Shown: positions 46,925-54,989 of the stretch, piece after piece | How the letters are laid out: every line of letters starts with the position of its first letter | Numbering within the stretch: the stretch's first letter is position 1 | Assembly (NCBI GenBank): GCA_002869185.1 | Contig: PKTN01000004.1 | Coordinates: forward strand, 346,372 to 410,371 | Source of the DNA: Denitrovibrio sp. | GTDB taxonomy: Bacteria > Chrysiogenota > Deferribacteres > Deferribacterales > Geovibrionaceae | DNA length: 64,000 nt | Direction: 5' to 3' | Program-made: the position numbers and the translations under genes | Notes under the pieces: model-generated | The model's database searches: none | What the model was told of the DNA's origin: nothing | What the model saw: only the letters and a program-made list of their open reading frames with translations

Positions 46925-48352
46925 ATGAATAAAAATACTGGTGTGCCAAAAGTTAATTTTCGTGCACTTAGAATGGTTGATGATAAACTATCTAACGAAC
47001 AACAATCCTATATTAAAAATCTTACTAAACTTTATAACGATAAAACAAACTTGTCAAAAGAATGTGTAGCGTCCAGCAAGGGGCAACTATGCGATTGGAT
47101 CAATTCGCTCAGCTTTAAACTCAGCCTGAAAGAGATGATATATCCTATTATATCCCAGTCTTCATCTGGAGCTCATTTTCAAGATATCGACGGTAATGAC
47201 TATGTAGATATAAGCATGGGATATGGGTCGGTCTTCCTCGGGCATAACCCACAATATCAGAAAGAAGCTATAAAAGACCAGCTAGAGCTAGGTTACGAGT
47301 TGGGACCACAACTTAAGCTTAATTCAGAGGTGGCTGAACTTGTTTGTGAGCTGACAGGGGTAGATAGAGTCGCGTTTTGCAACTCTGGCTCAGAGGCTAT
47401 AATGATGGCTATCAGAATAGCAAGAGCTGTTACAGGCAAGAAGAAAGTATTTATATTTCGTAATTCATTTCATGGTACTTTCGATGGTGTCCTAGGCTTT
47501 ACAAATAGCGATGGCACTTTTCCTATTTCACCCGGAACAACTAATGGGACAATAGAGGATTTAGAGGTGTTAGAGTATGGCACAGCCGAGGCTTACGACC
47601 GTATAAAAGAGTGCATAGACGAGTGTGCCGCTGTTTTGGTCGAGCCTGTTCAAAGCCGAAAACCAGATCTCAGACCTGTAGATTTTCTAACAAAGGTAAG
47701 AGATCTAACTAGAGAGAATAAGGCGGCTCTTATCTTTGATGAGGTTGTGACAGGATTCAGACTGCACTCCGGTGGTGCTCAAGATCTATTTAAAATTAAA
47801 GCTGATTTGGTTATATATGGGAAATCTTTTGGTAATGGTATGCCTATCAGTGCTGTAGCTGGCCGAAGCGAATATATGGACGCTATCGACGGTGGAGACT
47901 GGAGCTTCGGAGATTCGTCCATCCCAGAGACAGATGTGATATTCTATGCTGGGACATTCTTTAAACACCCACTAAGTATGGCGGCAGCGAAAGCAGTGCT
48001 AAAAGAGCTAAAATCAACAGGTAATACACACCAAGATAGGGCAGGGGAGCTAACTAAAAGATTATGTGAGACTCTCAACGAGTATTTCATAACAGAAAAG
48101 ATACCTATAGAAATAAAGTATTATGGGTCTATGTTTAGGTTTGAAAGTTTTGGCGAATACGCTCTTAGCTTAGAACCAATAGAGCTGGAACTTATGTTTT
48201 TTAATATGATCCTACGTGGTGTTTATACTTGGGAGAGGCGAATATGTTATCTTTCAGCAGCACACACACAGGCAGATATAGATATAATAATTAATGCAGT
48301 AAAAGAGAGCATCACTGAGCTTCGTGCCGGTGGTTTTGCTTTCAGAGGATAG
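46925..48352 (+). CDS. Class III PLP aminotransferase (glutamate-1-semialdehyde aminomutase-like)
   Basis: 475 residues. IDGNDYVDISMGYGSVFLGH, FCNSGSEAIMMAIRIAR, FHGTFDGVLG, EPVQSRKPDLRP, LIFDEVVTGFRLHSGGAQ and YGKSFGNGMPISAVAG (PLP lysine in YGKSFG) place it with GSA aminomutases and the aminotransferases of NRPS/PKS systems. It carries ~60 extra residues before the fold. As no heme gene adjoins it and EPVQSRKP differs from HemL, a secondary role is more likely than 5-aminolevulinate synthesis. Start ATG 46925 has GAGG five bases before it. It is followed after 9 nt by asnS, so they are co-transcribed; the relation is unexplained. Confidence 0.82.
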   Translation: MNKNTGVPKVNFRALRMVDDKLSNEQQSYIKNLTKLYNDKTNLSKECVASSKGQLCDWINSLSFKLSLKEMIYPIISQSSSGAHFQDIDGNDYVDISMGYGSVFLGHNPQYQKEAIKDQLELGYELGPQLKLNSEVAELVCELTGVDRVAFCNSGSEAIMMAIRIARAVTGKKKVFIFRNSFHGTFDGVLGFTNSDGTFPISPGTTNGTIEDLEVLEYGTAEAYDRIKECIDECAAVLVEPVQSRKPDLRPVDFLTKVRDLTRENKAALIFDEVVTGFRLHSGGAQDLFKIKADLVIYGKSFGNGMPISAVAGRSEYMDAIDGGDWSFGDSSIPETDVIFYAGTFFKHPLSMAAAKAVLKELKSTGNTHQDRAGELTKRLCETLNEYFITEKIPIEIKYYGSMFRFESFGEYALSLEPIELELMFFNMILRGVYTWERRICYLSAAHTQADIDIIINAVKESITELRAGGFAFRG

Positions 48353-48361
48353 GAGATAATT

Positions 48362-49726
48362 ATGGAACGCAAAAGAGTAAAAGAGCTATTACATACAGAT
48401 GAACAATTTGCAGGGATAAAGATTCAAGGCTGGGTCAGAAGCAAAAGGGAATCGAAGACTTTTTCGTTCCTTGAGGTTAATGACGGCTCATGTCTGAAGA
48501 ATCTGCAAGTCATAGCTGACGAAACTATAGAGACTTATGAAGCTCTCAAAGATGTCAATACTGGTGCGTCAGTTGAGATAGAGGGAGACCTAGTAGAATC
48601 CCCGGGTAAAGGGCAGAAATGGGAGCTTAAGGCAACATCCGTAAAGATGGTAGGCTACGCTGACCCTGAGACTTATCCTCTACAGAAGAAGCGTCACACC
48701 GACGAATTTTTGAGACAGATATCCCACCTTCGTCCTAGAAGCAATAAGTATAGCGCAATATTCAGACTAAGATCAGAGGCATCATTTGCTGTTCATCAGT
48801 TCTTTCGTGAGATAGGATTCTTTTATGTGCACACCCCTATTGTGACAGGTTCTGACTGTGAGGGAGCTGGGCAGATGTTTAGAGTTACCACTATGGAAGA
48901 CACTACAAAACCAGCGGCTGAGGATTTCTTTGGAAAGGCCGCATATCTGACTGTTTCTGGTCAACTTAATGTTGAGAACTATGCATGTTCGCTAGGTAAT
49001 GTTTATACTTTTGGACCTACGTTTAGAGCGGAAAATTCTAACACTCCACGCCATGCGGCAGAGTTTTGGATGATAGAACCAGAGGTCGCTTTCGCTGATA
49101 TACACGACAATATGAGCCTTGCAGAAGACTTTGTGAAATATCTGATCCAGTTTCTTATGGATAATTGCCGAGAAGACCTCGAGCTATTCTTTAACTTTGT
49201 TGATAAAGGGCTTGAGGAGAAGCTTAAACATGTGTTAGCGAGTGATTTTGCTCGTATAGAATATAGAGAGGCGATTAAGATACTAGAAGCGTCAGGGGAG
49301 AAGTTTGAGTACCCTGTGAGCTTTGGTGTTGATATGCAGACAGAGCACGAGAGATACCTTGCAGAGCAGTATTTCAAGAAGCCTGTTTTTGTATATAATT
49401 ACCCTAAAACGATTAAACCATTTTATATGCGTCAGAATGATGATGGCGAGACAGTTGCCGCTATGGACTTGCTATTGCCACACGTTGGCGAGCTTGTTGG
49501 TGGTAGTCAGCGTGAAGATAGACTTGATGTTTTAGAGGCTGCCATCGAGAAGATGGGGCTAGATATGGAAGAATACTGGTGGTACGCAGAGCTTAGAAAG
49601 TATGGTTCAGTTCCGCACTCTGGCTTTGGGCTTGGCTTTGAACGCTTTTTGATGTTCGTTACTGGTGTTTCAAATATCAGAGACGTAATACCATTTGCGA
49701 GGACACCAAAGAATTTAGACTTTTAG
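48362..49726 (+). CDS. asnS: Asparaginyl-tRNA synthetase
   Basis: 454 residues of the class IIb synthetases: N-terminal OB-fold anticodon domain (IKIQGWVRSKRESKTFSFLE), motif 2 region TFGPTFRAENSNTPRHAAEFWMIEPE (parts FRAENSNT and HAAEFWMIEPE) and motif 3 SGFGLGFERFLMF. PHVGELVGGSQRE and NSNTPRHAAEF separate AsnRS from AspRS and LysRS. It charges tRNA-Asn with asparagine. RBS GGAG precedes the ATG. The end overlaps the converging kinase pseudogene by four bases. Confidence 0.96.
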   Translation: MERKRVKELLHTDEQFAGIKIQGWVRSKRESKTFSFLEVNDGSCLKNLQVIADETIETYEALKDVNTGASVEIEGDLVESPGKGQKWELKATSVKMVGYADPETYPLQKKRHTDEFLRQISHLRPRSNKYSAIFRLRSEASFAVHQFFREIGFFYVHTPIVTGSDCEGAGQMFRVTTMEDTTKPAAEDFFGKAAYLTVSGQLNVENYACSLGNVYTFGPTFRAENSNTPRHAAEFWMIEPEVAFADIHDNMSLAEDFVKYLIQFLMDNCREDLELFFNFVDKGLEEKLKHVLASDFARIEYREAIKILEASGEKFEYPVSFGVDMQTEHERYLAEQYFKKPVFVYNYPKTIKPFYMRQNDDGETVAAMDLLLPHVGELVGGSQREDRLDVLEAAIEKMGLDMEEYWWYAELRKYGSVPHSGFGLGFERFLMFVTGVSNIRDVIPFARTPKNLDF

Positions 49727-52110
49727 TCCTCTATTGGGAATCTAATAGTAAATTTTGCTCCAGTGGGGGTATTTTCGGCAGAAACTGTTCCGTTAAAGCT
49801 TTCTGTAATTATTTTTTTGCATACAGTGAGTCCAATACCACTTGAACTTTGTTCGCTACTGCTGATGAAGGTTTCAAATAGCTTTTCAGGTAACAGCTCT
49901 TCAGGGATGCCTGTGCCATTATCCTCAATAGTTATGATAACTTCTGCCCCTTTAGTGTCAGCTATGATGCTAATGATGCGGTGGTCACTCCCTTTGTCTA
50001 TGAGAACTTCTTTAGCATTGTTTAGGATTATGAGAAGAGCGTGTTTCAGCTCAGTTGGTTTTGCTATTAATGAAACGTCAGTCTTTGTCTCTGTCTCCAA
50101 GTGTATCGTGTGTGCTATCAGGACTGGTGTGTAAAGGCGAGATAGCTCTGAAAGTAATTCAGAAATCATAAATTGCTTAGTCTCTGAATTTCCAGAATAT
50201 ACTTCTCTGAAATCCTCTATTGTAGAGTCCATCTGCTTGATTTGTTTTTCTATTATAAGAGCTGATTCTATGATTTCTTGTGCAAGAGATGTAGCCTTTA
50301 TCTCGATAGGCGAGAAAGACTCAAGAATGTTTTGGCATTCAATGGAGATAACGTTGAGTGGTTGAACCCATTGGTGCTTAGCGGAAACAAACATGTCCCC
50401 AAACTCTGTCGATCTAGATTTTCTCATTAATATCATATCTTGCTCGACTTTCTGAGACATTATATCGTTATATTCAGCCATGGATTTCTTAACTTTTCGG
50501 GATAGAGTTATAACCCATAATAATAGGATAGCTACTATCCCTAAAAAGATAGTGACTATTTTTGTTATTAAGACATAGCTCAGATTTTGCTCTATGGTTA
50601 CAAGTGTCCACTTATCAATAATTTTTTCTTTGGTGGATTTAGGTATAACATTCAATGCTTTTTGTATACTGGAGTGGAGATAATGTTGTTTTTTTTGGAC
50701 TCAAATAGAGAAGGATACGGTATAAGGTGTTATCCCTGATACATGAAATCTTGCACCTGGTTTTTTTTGCAAAAGTGAACCAACAGATAACCATGAACCG
50801 ATAAAAGCATAGACTTCTCAATCCATAACCTTCTGAATACCTTCTGCTGGATTTAAAACTTCTATAACATCAAACATTGGGTGTCTGGTTTTTAATATAT
50901 TTGTATGGGTAGAGTTTTTGACAGTCGTAATCTTCTTATTATTTAATGAATCCATATTTTGGGTGAAAGCTATTGATTCGTCTGTGACTATTACTAATGG
51001 AGATTTTATGTATGGTGAGGTTACAAGAGCTTTTGATTTAATCTCTGTATTGTAGTTGATGAGAGATAGTATATCTAGCTCACCTTTAGCAAAAGCCATT
51101 TTCATAGCTCCTATACTATCGAATTTGACATAGGTTGGGGTGATTCCAAGATGCTGTACTATGATTGACATAATCTCTGGTGCTATACCTTGGAACTGAT
51201 CATCTTTATAAAAACTGAGTGGATTTATGTTTGAAAGAACTCCTATTGTAAATTCTTTTTTTGCTTGAAGATAGGCTAGCTCTGTCTTAGTAAGGTTAGT
51301 TAAAGACTGTTCTGAATCGTTTAATGTCATCCAGTTATTTTTTAAGATTTCTATCGCATCGTTTGGGATACTATCAATAGCTTTATTAATGATTTCTAAC
51401 AATATTTTTTGATCTTTCTTAAGTGCTATATGATATTCAGAACTGGCATCGTTAATACTGAATGCTATCTTTATATTTTTAATAAAATTACTGTCGACTA
51501 GGTGAGTGACTTCACTCAATACCCCAAAACCATAGTCAACTTCGCCAATAGAGGTTTTAAAAAGAGCATTTTGTGTCGACTCAACAGGGACTAGAATTAT
51601 ATCAGGGTAATCTTTTTCTAGTTTTTTAAAGAATGCTGCACTCTCTTTAATTGCTACACGTTTACCTTTTAGCTGTTCTAAAGAGGCTATTATAGGTGAA
51701 TCGTTATTAGTGAATATTATGCTAGGAATCTGCAAATATGGTTTTGAGAAGTTAAGATATTCTGTCCTTTCTTTGTTTATAGCAGCTCCTATAAGCCCGT
51801 TGATTTCCCCATTTTTAGCGAGAGCTTGTACATCTCCCCACTTTTCTTGAACTACTCTGATATTCAAGCCTGGAATCTTAAGACATATAAGCTTTAAGAT
51901 ATCTGCATCAAAGCCTGTGTGGTTACCTTGGTTATCTTTGAAATCCATAGGTGGCCAAAAGGTATCGGCACCTAAAGTGATTAGTGGGTTACCCTTTATC
52001 CACTCTTGCTCAATTTGAGTTAATTGTATTGAAGATATTTCTGTAGCATAACTACCTGTGGAATATAGAAAGATCGCTATAATAAAAAGTAATTTTTTGA
52101 TTGTTTTCAT
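49723..52110 (-). pseudogene. Dual SBP_bac_3 sensor histidine kinase with two in-frame TGA codons
   Basis: One frame of 795 codons: signal peptide (MKTIKKLLFIIAIFLYSTGSYA), two type-3 solute-binding domains (WIKGNPLITLGADTFWPPMD; FTIGVLSNINPLSFYKDD), a membrane helix (VTIFLGIVAILLLWVITLS), H-box AKHQWVQPLNVISIECQN (Arg of the family replaced by Val) and an ATPase domain with DNGTGIPEE and SSGIGLTV. TGA occurs at 50818-50820 (KVMD-x-EVYAFIG) and 50701-50703 (VSFSI-x-VQKK); relatives have Gly-like residues there, so GGA to TGA fits both. No indel. ORFs before and after could still give a secreted binding protein (to 50818) and a kinase fragment. ATG 52110 is used because the signal peptide starts there. 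Confidence 0.82.
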
Positions 52111-52149
52111 AAAATACTCGTTGTTTTGTTTATAGATTAAATATAACAC

Positions 52150-52411
52150 AGCAAATAAAAAAAGTTTGTGCTTTTATTGACTTTATGAAAATTATCTTAG
52201 TTTTTTCTATGACTTGAGTTTTGCACATTGACGTGCGTTTCATTAACTGATAAAAGATTAATACTTAAGTCAAACTGAGTGGAGTTGCTTGATGCACTTT
52301 GCTCGATAGTAAAAACGGATGTGATGAGCCGACAGCTTGTTGGTAGAGGATGTTTTACAGTCTCGCTGACAAGTTTACTTAAGTTATTCCCGGGGATGAC
52401 GAGACGGATGT
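52150..52411. other. Intergenic stretch without a recognisable gene
   Basis: No convincing ORF or RNA. An inverted repeat GATGACGA (52395-52402)/TCGTCATC (52420-52427) runs into the tandem duplication to its right. Confidence 0.4.
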
Positions 52412-52660
52412 GAACTGTTTCGTCATCAAATCCCTCTTGGGATTTTAAAGTTACAATAAAGATGTTAGAAATAAACGTTATCCTTAGCCCGGATGGCGTA
52501 GGTTATTAGATGCAAGTGGACTTACTCGCTTGCGAGTGGCGAACTTGTTTCGTCATCAAATCCCTTTTTGGGATTTTAATGTTACGATGAAGATGTTAGA
52601 AATAAACGTTATCCTTAGCCCGGATGGCGGAATTTGGTAGACGCAAGGGACTTAAAATCC
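52412..52660 (+). repeat. Tandem direct duplication of the tRNA-Leu leader and 5' part
   Basis: Copy 1 (52412-~52530) and copy 2 (52541-~52660), offset about 130 bp, share TTTCGTCATCAAATCCC, a small hairpin AAATCCC/GGGATTT, GATGTTAGAAATAAACGTT, and ATCCTTAGCCCGGATGGCG. The second copy leads into the intact tRNA-Leu; the first ends in a decayed tRNA start. Confidence 0.85.
52487..52531 (+). pseudogene. Degenerate 5' half of tRNA-Leu
   Basis: GCCCGGATGGCG is identical to the first 12 nt of the tRNA-Leu at 52618, then similarity fades (AGATGCAAGTGGACTTA versus AGACGCAAGGGACTTAA) and the 3' half is missing. Confidence 0.7.
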
Positions 52661-52703
52661 CTCGAGATTTAATCTTGTGCGGGTTCAAGTCCCGCTCCGG
52701 GCA
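52618..52703 (+). tRNA. tRNA-Leu (TAA)
   Basis: 86 nt: acceptor GCCCGGA/TCCGGGC with discriminator A, D-loop AATTTGGTAGACGC, anticodon loop ACTTAAAAT with TAA, a long variable arm (CGAGATTTAATCTTG), T-loop GTTCAAGTC. CCA is not encoded. Confidence 0.97.
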
Positions 52704-52707
52704 TATG

Positions 52708-52740
52708 AAAGGCATACTCTTTATAGGGTGTGCCTTTTTG
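52708..52740 (+). terminator. Terminator of tRNA-Leu
   Basis: AAAGGCATACTC/GGGTGTGCCTTT (two G-T pairs) ending in TTTTT, 4 nt after the tRNA. Confidence 0.88.
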
Positions 52741-52883
52741 TATTATGGGGTTTGAACGGCTGTGAACGACTACCGAATAGAGAGGATAAACCGACACGAT
52801 GTCGGCGTCAATGATCAGCAAAAGTCTTGAGAATATTATTTAGGATATAGTCGACAATCTAAATTTATAAATAAAAAAATGTG

Positions 52884-52912
52884 CAAAAAAAAGGGGGAGC
52901 ATAAGCTCCCCC
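52884..52912 (-). terminator. Terminator of the glnK-amt operon
   Basis: GGGGGAGC/GCTCCCCC, 8-bp stem with a four-base loop; on the minus strand eight T follow. 29 nt past the amt stop. Confidence 0.92.
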
Positions 52913-52941
52913 ATAATAATATATTTAAATATTATTAATGT

Positions 52942-54210
52942 TTATTTTAGTCCGCCTGATGTAAATTCAGGATAAGCCTCTACACCGCATTCTGCGATAT
53001 CAGCCCCTTCGTACTCTTCCTCTTCAGTGATTCTGATACCCATAAGCATCTTAAGGATAAACCAAACTATAGATGATGTAATGAATACCCATACGAAAAT
53101 AGTAAGAGCTCCAGTGAACTGTCCACCGAAAGTTGCATCTGCATCTGTAAATGGAACTACCATTACACCGAAGAAACCGCATACTCCGTGAACAGAGATA
53201 GCACCAACAGGGTCATCAAGTTTCATGCGATCTATTCCGAGAATTGCGAACACAACTATAATACCAGCAATAGCACCGATAATTGTTGCTGTAAGAGGTG
53301 TTGGGTCTGCAGGTTCTGCTGTAATTGCAACAAGACCAGCAAGAGCACCGTTGAGTAGCATAGTAATATCAGCTTTCTTAAATAGGATTTGTGCAACTAT
53401 AAGAGCAGAAATTGCACCACCAGCAGCAGCTGCATTAGTATTTAAAAAGACGTTTGCGACTTCATTTGCAACTTCCATTCCACCAAGTTTGAGAGTGGAA
53501 CCACCGTTGAATCCAAACCAACCCATCCAGAGGATGAATGTTCCGAGTGCAGCAAGTGGTAGGTTAGCACCTGGGATCGCATTTATTTTACCATCTTTGG
53601 TGTATTTTCCTTTTCTTGCACCGAGGAAAAGAACACCTGATAAAGCAGCAGCAGCACCAGCCATATGTACAATACCTGATCCAGCATAGTCGCTGTAATT
53701 AAGGGAGAACATACCAAATACTTCTTGACCGCCCCATGTCCATGCGCCTTCCATAGGATAGATAACACCTGTCATAACAACAGCAAAGAGAAGAAATGCC
53801 CAAAGTTTCATTCTTTCAGCAACAGCACCAGAAACGATAGACATTGCTGCACCAACAAAAACTACCTGAAAAAAGAAGTCAGATGCGCCAGCGTATACTG
53901 AGTCACCGTCAAATCCATTTGCAACAGATGCTGCAAGAGCAGCTTCTTTGCTAAATGTGGCAACTGTTTCAACGCCAGAAAGAAAAATACCGCCACCATA
54001 CATAAACTGGTATCCACATACTAAATACATAACACTAGCTATTGCATATAGTGCCACGTTTTTTGTAAGAATTTCTGTTGTGTTTTTAGCTCTTACAAGC
54101 CCTGATTCCAACATGGCAAACCCTGCTGCCATCCACATTACTAATGCTCCACAAATTAAAAAATAAAATGTATCGAGCGCAAACTGTAGTTCAAAAATCT
54201 GATTTTCCAT
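52942..54210 (-). CDS. amtB: Ammonium transporter (Amt/AmtB)
   Basis: 422 residues with about eleven membrane segments. AGFAMLESGLVRAKN, SDFFFQVVFVGAAMSI, FSLNYSDYAGSGIVHMAGA (conserved Asp and twin-His region), LPLAALGTFILWMGWFGFNGGS and VHGVCGFFGVM match Amt proteins. It moves ammonium across the inner membrane and is blocked by PII. The start, nine nt after the glnK stop, with an RBS overlapping that stop (GGAGGA), confirms the glnK-amtB operon. Under the sigma-54 promoter upstream of glnK it should be induced by nitrogen limitation. Confidence 0.96.
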   Translation of the reverse strand: MENQIFELQFALDTFYFLICGALVMWMAAGFAMLESGLVRAKNTTEILTKNVALYAIASVMYLVCGYQFMYGGGIFLSGVETVATFSKEAALAASVANGFDGDSVYAGASDFFFQVVFVGAAMSIVSGAVAERMKLWAFLLFAVVMTGVIYPMEGAWTWGGQEVFGMFSLNYSDYAGSGIVHMAGAAAALSGVLFLGARKGKYTKDGKINAIPGANLPLAALGTFILWMGWFGFNGGSTLKLGGMEVANEVANVFLNTNAAAAGGAISALIVAQILFKKADITMLLNGALAGLVAITAEPADPTPLTATIIGAIAGIIVVFAILGIDRMKLDDPVGAISVHGVCGFFGVMVVPFTDADATFGGQFTGALTIFVWVFITSSIVWFILKMLMGIRITEEEEYEGADIAECGVEAYPEFTSGGLK

Positions 54211-54219
54211 TATATCCTC

Positions 54220-54561
54220 CTAGCTAAGTGCGTCTGTACCGATTTCACCGGTACGTATTCTTATGGCTTCAGCGACATCAAGAACAAAAACTTTTCCGTC
54301 CCCAATCTTTCCTGTTTTAGCAGCTTCAGAAATTACTTTCATACAATCAGCTACGCTATCGTCGTTTACAGCAATCTCAAGCATAACTTTTGGTACGAAA
54401 TCAATTTGATATTCTGCTCCACGGTAAAGTTCATGGTGCCCTTTTTGCCTTCCGTAACCTTTTACTTCAAAGATTGTCATGCCTGAAATCCCAAACTCGT
54501 TAAGTGCTTCTTTCACTTCATCGATCCGAGATGGTTTAATTATAGCCTTGATCAGTTTCAT
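54220..54561 (-). CDS. glnK: PII nitrogen regulatory protein
   Basis: 113 residues. MKLIKAIIKPSRIDEVKEAL, T-loop GYGRQKGHHELYRGAEY with the modifiable Tyr51, B-loop KTGKIGDGKVFV and C-loop IRTGEIG are complete. It senses 2-oxoglutarate and ATP/ADP and controls AmtB by inserting its T-loop in the channel. It may be uridylylated at Tyr51 if GlnD is present. AGGAG seven bases before the ATG. First gene of the operon, read from a canonical sigma-54 promoter 33 bp upstream. Confidence 0.97.
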   Translation of the reverse strand: MKLIKAIIKPSRIDEVKEALNEFGISGMTIFEVKGYGRQKGHHELYRGAEYQIDFVPKVMLEIAVNDDSVADCMKVISEAAKTGKIGDGKVFVLDVAEAIRIRTGEIGTDALS

Positions 54562-54593
54562 GCAAAACTCCTGTTGGTTATTTGTGTATTATC

Positions 54594-54610
54594 AAGCAAT
54601 CAGTGTGCCA
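54594..54610 (-). promoter_or_regulatory. Sigma-54 promoter of glnK-amtB
   Basis: Minus strand TGGCACACTGATTGCTT matches the -24/-12 consensus TGGCAC-N5-TTGCW in full. Predicted start ~20 nt before the glnK ATG. Confidence 0.93.
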
Positions 54611-54989
54611 TTTTTGTAAAATCCTTATAGTATAGGAAAAATGGATTATTGTTGTGATTTGGTGGATATATATTGATTAAGTTTTAATCAAACAAGTTAA
54701 TTAATGTTTAAAGAAACACCAACTTTTAGCTTGATTAGAAACGCTTAGTGTTAGGGAACATATAAGGCATTCTATACAGTTGTATCTATCAATGCAGACA
54801 CACCCATATAAGTCTTTTCATCTTCTCTTGTGACAGTCTAGCTCAAGCTGTTGATAAGAAAGAGACCTAATGATTTAGGAATAGTTATTAAAATATATGC
54901 GAAATGATTAAATATTGTTCAGTTATATGGAGATGTGAAAAATATCTCTAAATGGTTAATAATAAAGTCTTTTGAAAGGATGAGAATTA
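54611..54989. promoter_or_regulatory. Region upstream of glnK with a perfect palindrome
   Basis: TTGATTAAGTTTTAATCAA (54673-54691), arms of 8 bp, stands 63-81 bp upstream of the -24 element, a distance fit for an enhancer-binding site. It differs from the NtrC consensus GCAC-N-GTGC. No gene is seen in the remaining AT-rich sequence to 54989. Confidence 0.55.

Noticed and set aside
50701..50820. Selenocysteine at the two kinase TGAs
   Set aside because: Neither position is a Cys or redox site in solute-binding domains and no hairpin of SECIS type stands out behind them; Gly codon mutation is simpler.
50639..50821. Small 60-residue frame between binding-protein and kinase pieces
   Set aside because: It is another frame over the junction of the kinase pseudogene and encodes nothing recognisable.
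54673..54691. FNR/CRP-type site upstream of glnK
   Set aside because: TTGAT and ATCAA are 9 bp apart, not the 4 bp of an FNR box.
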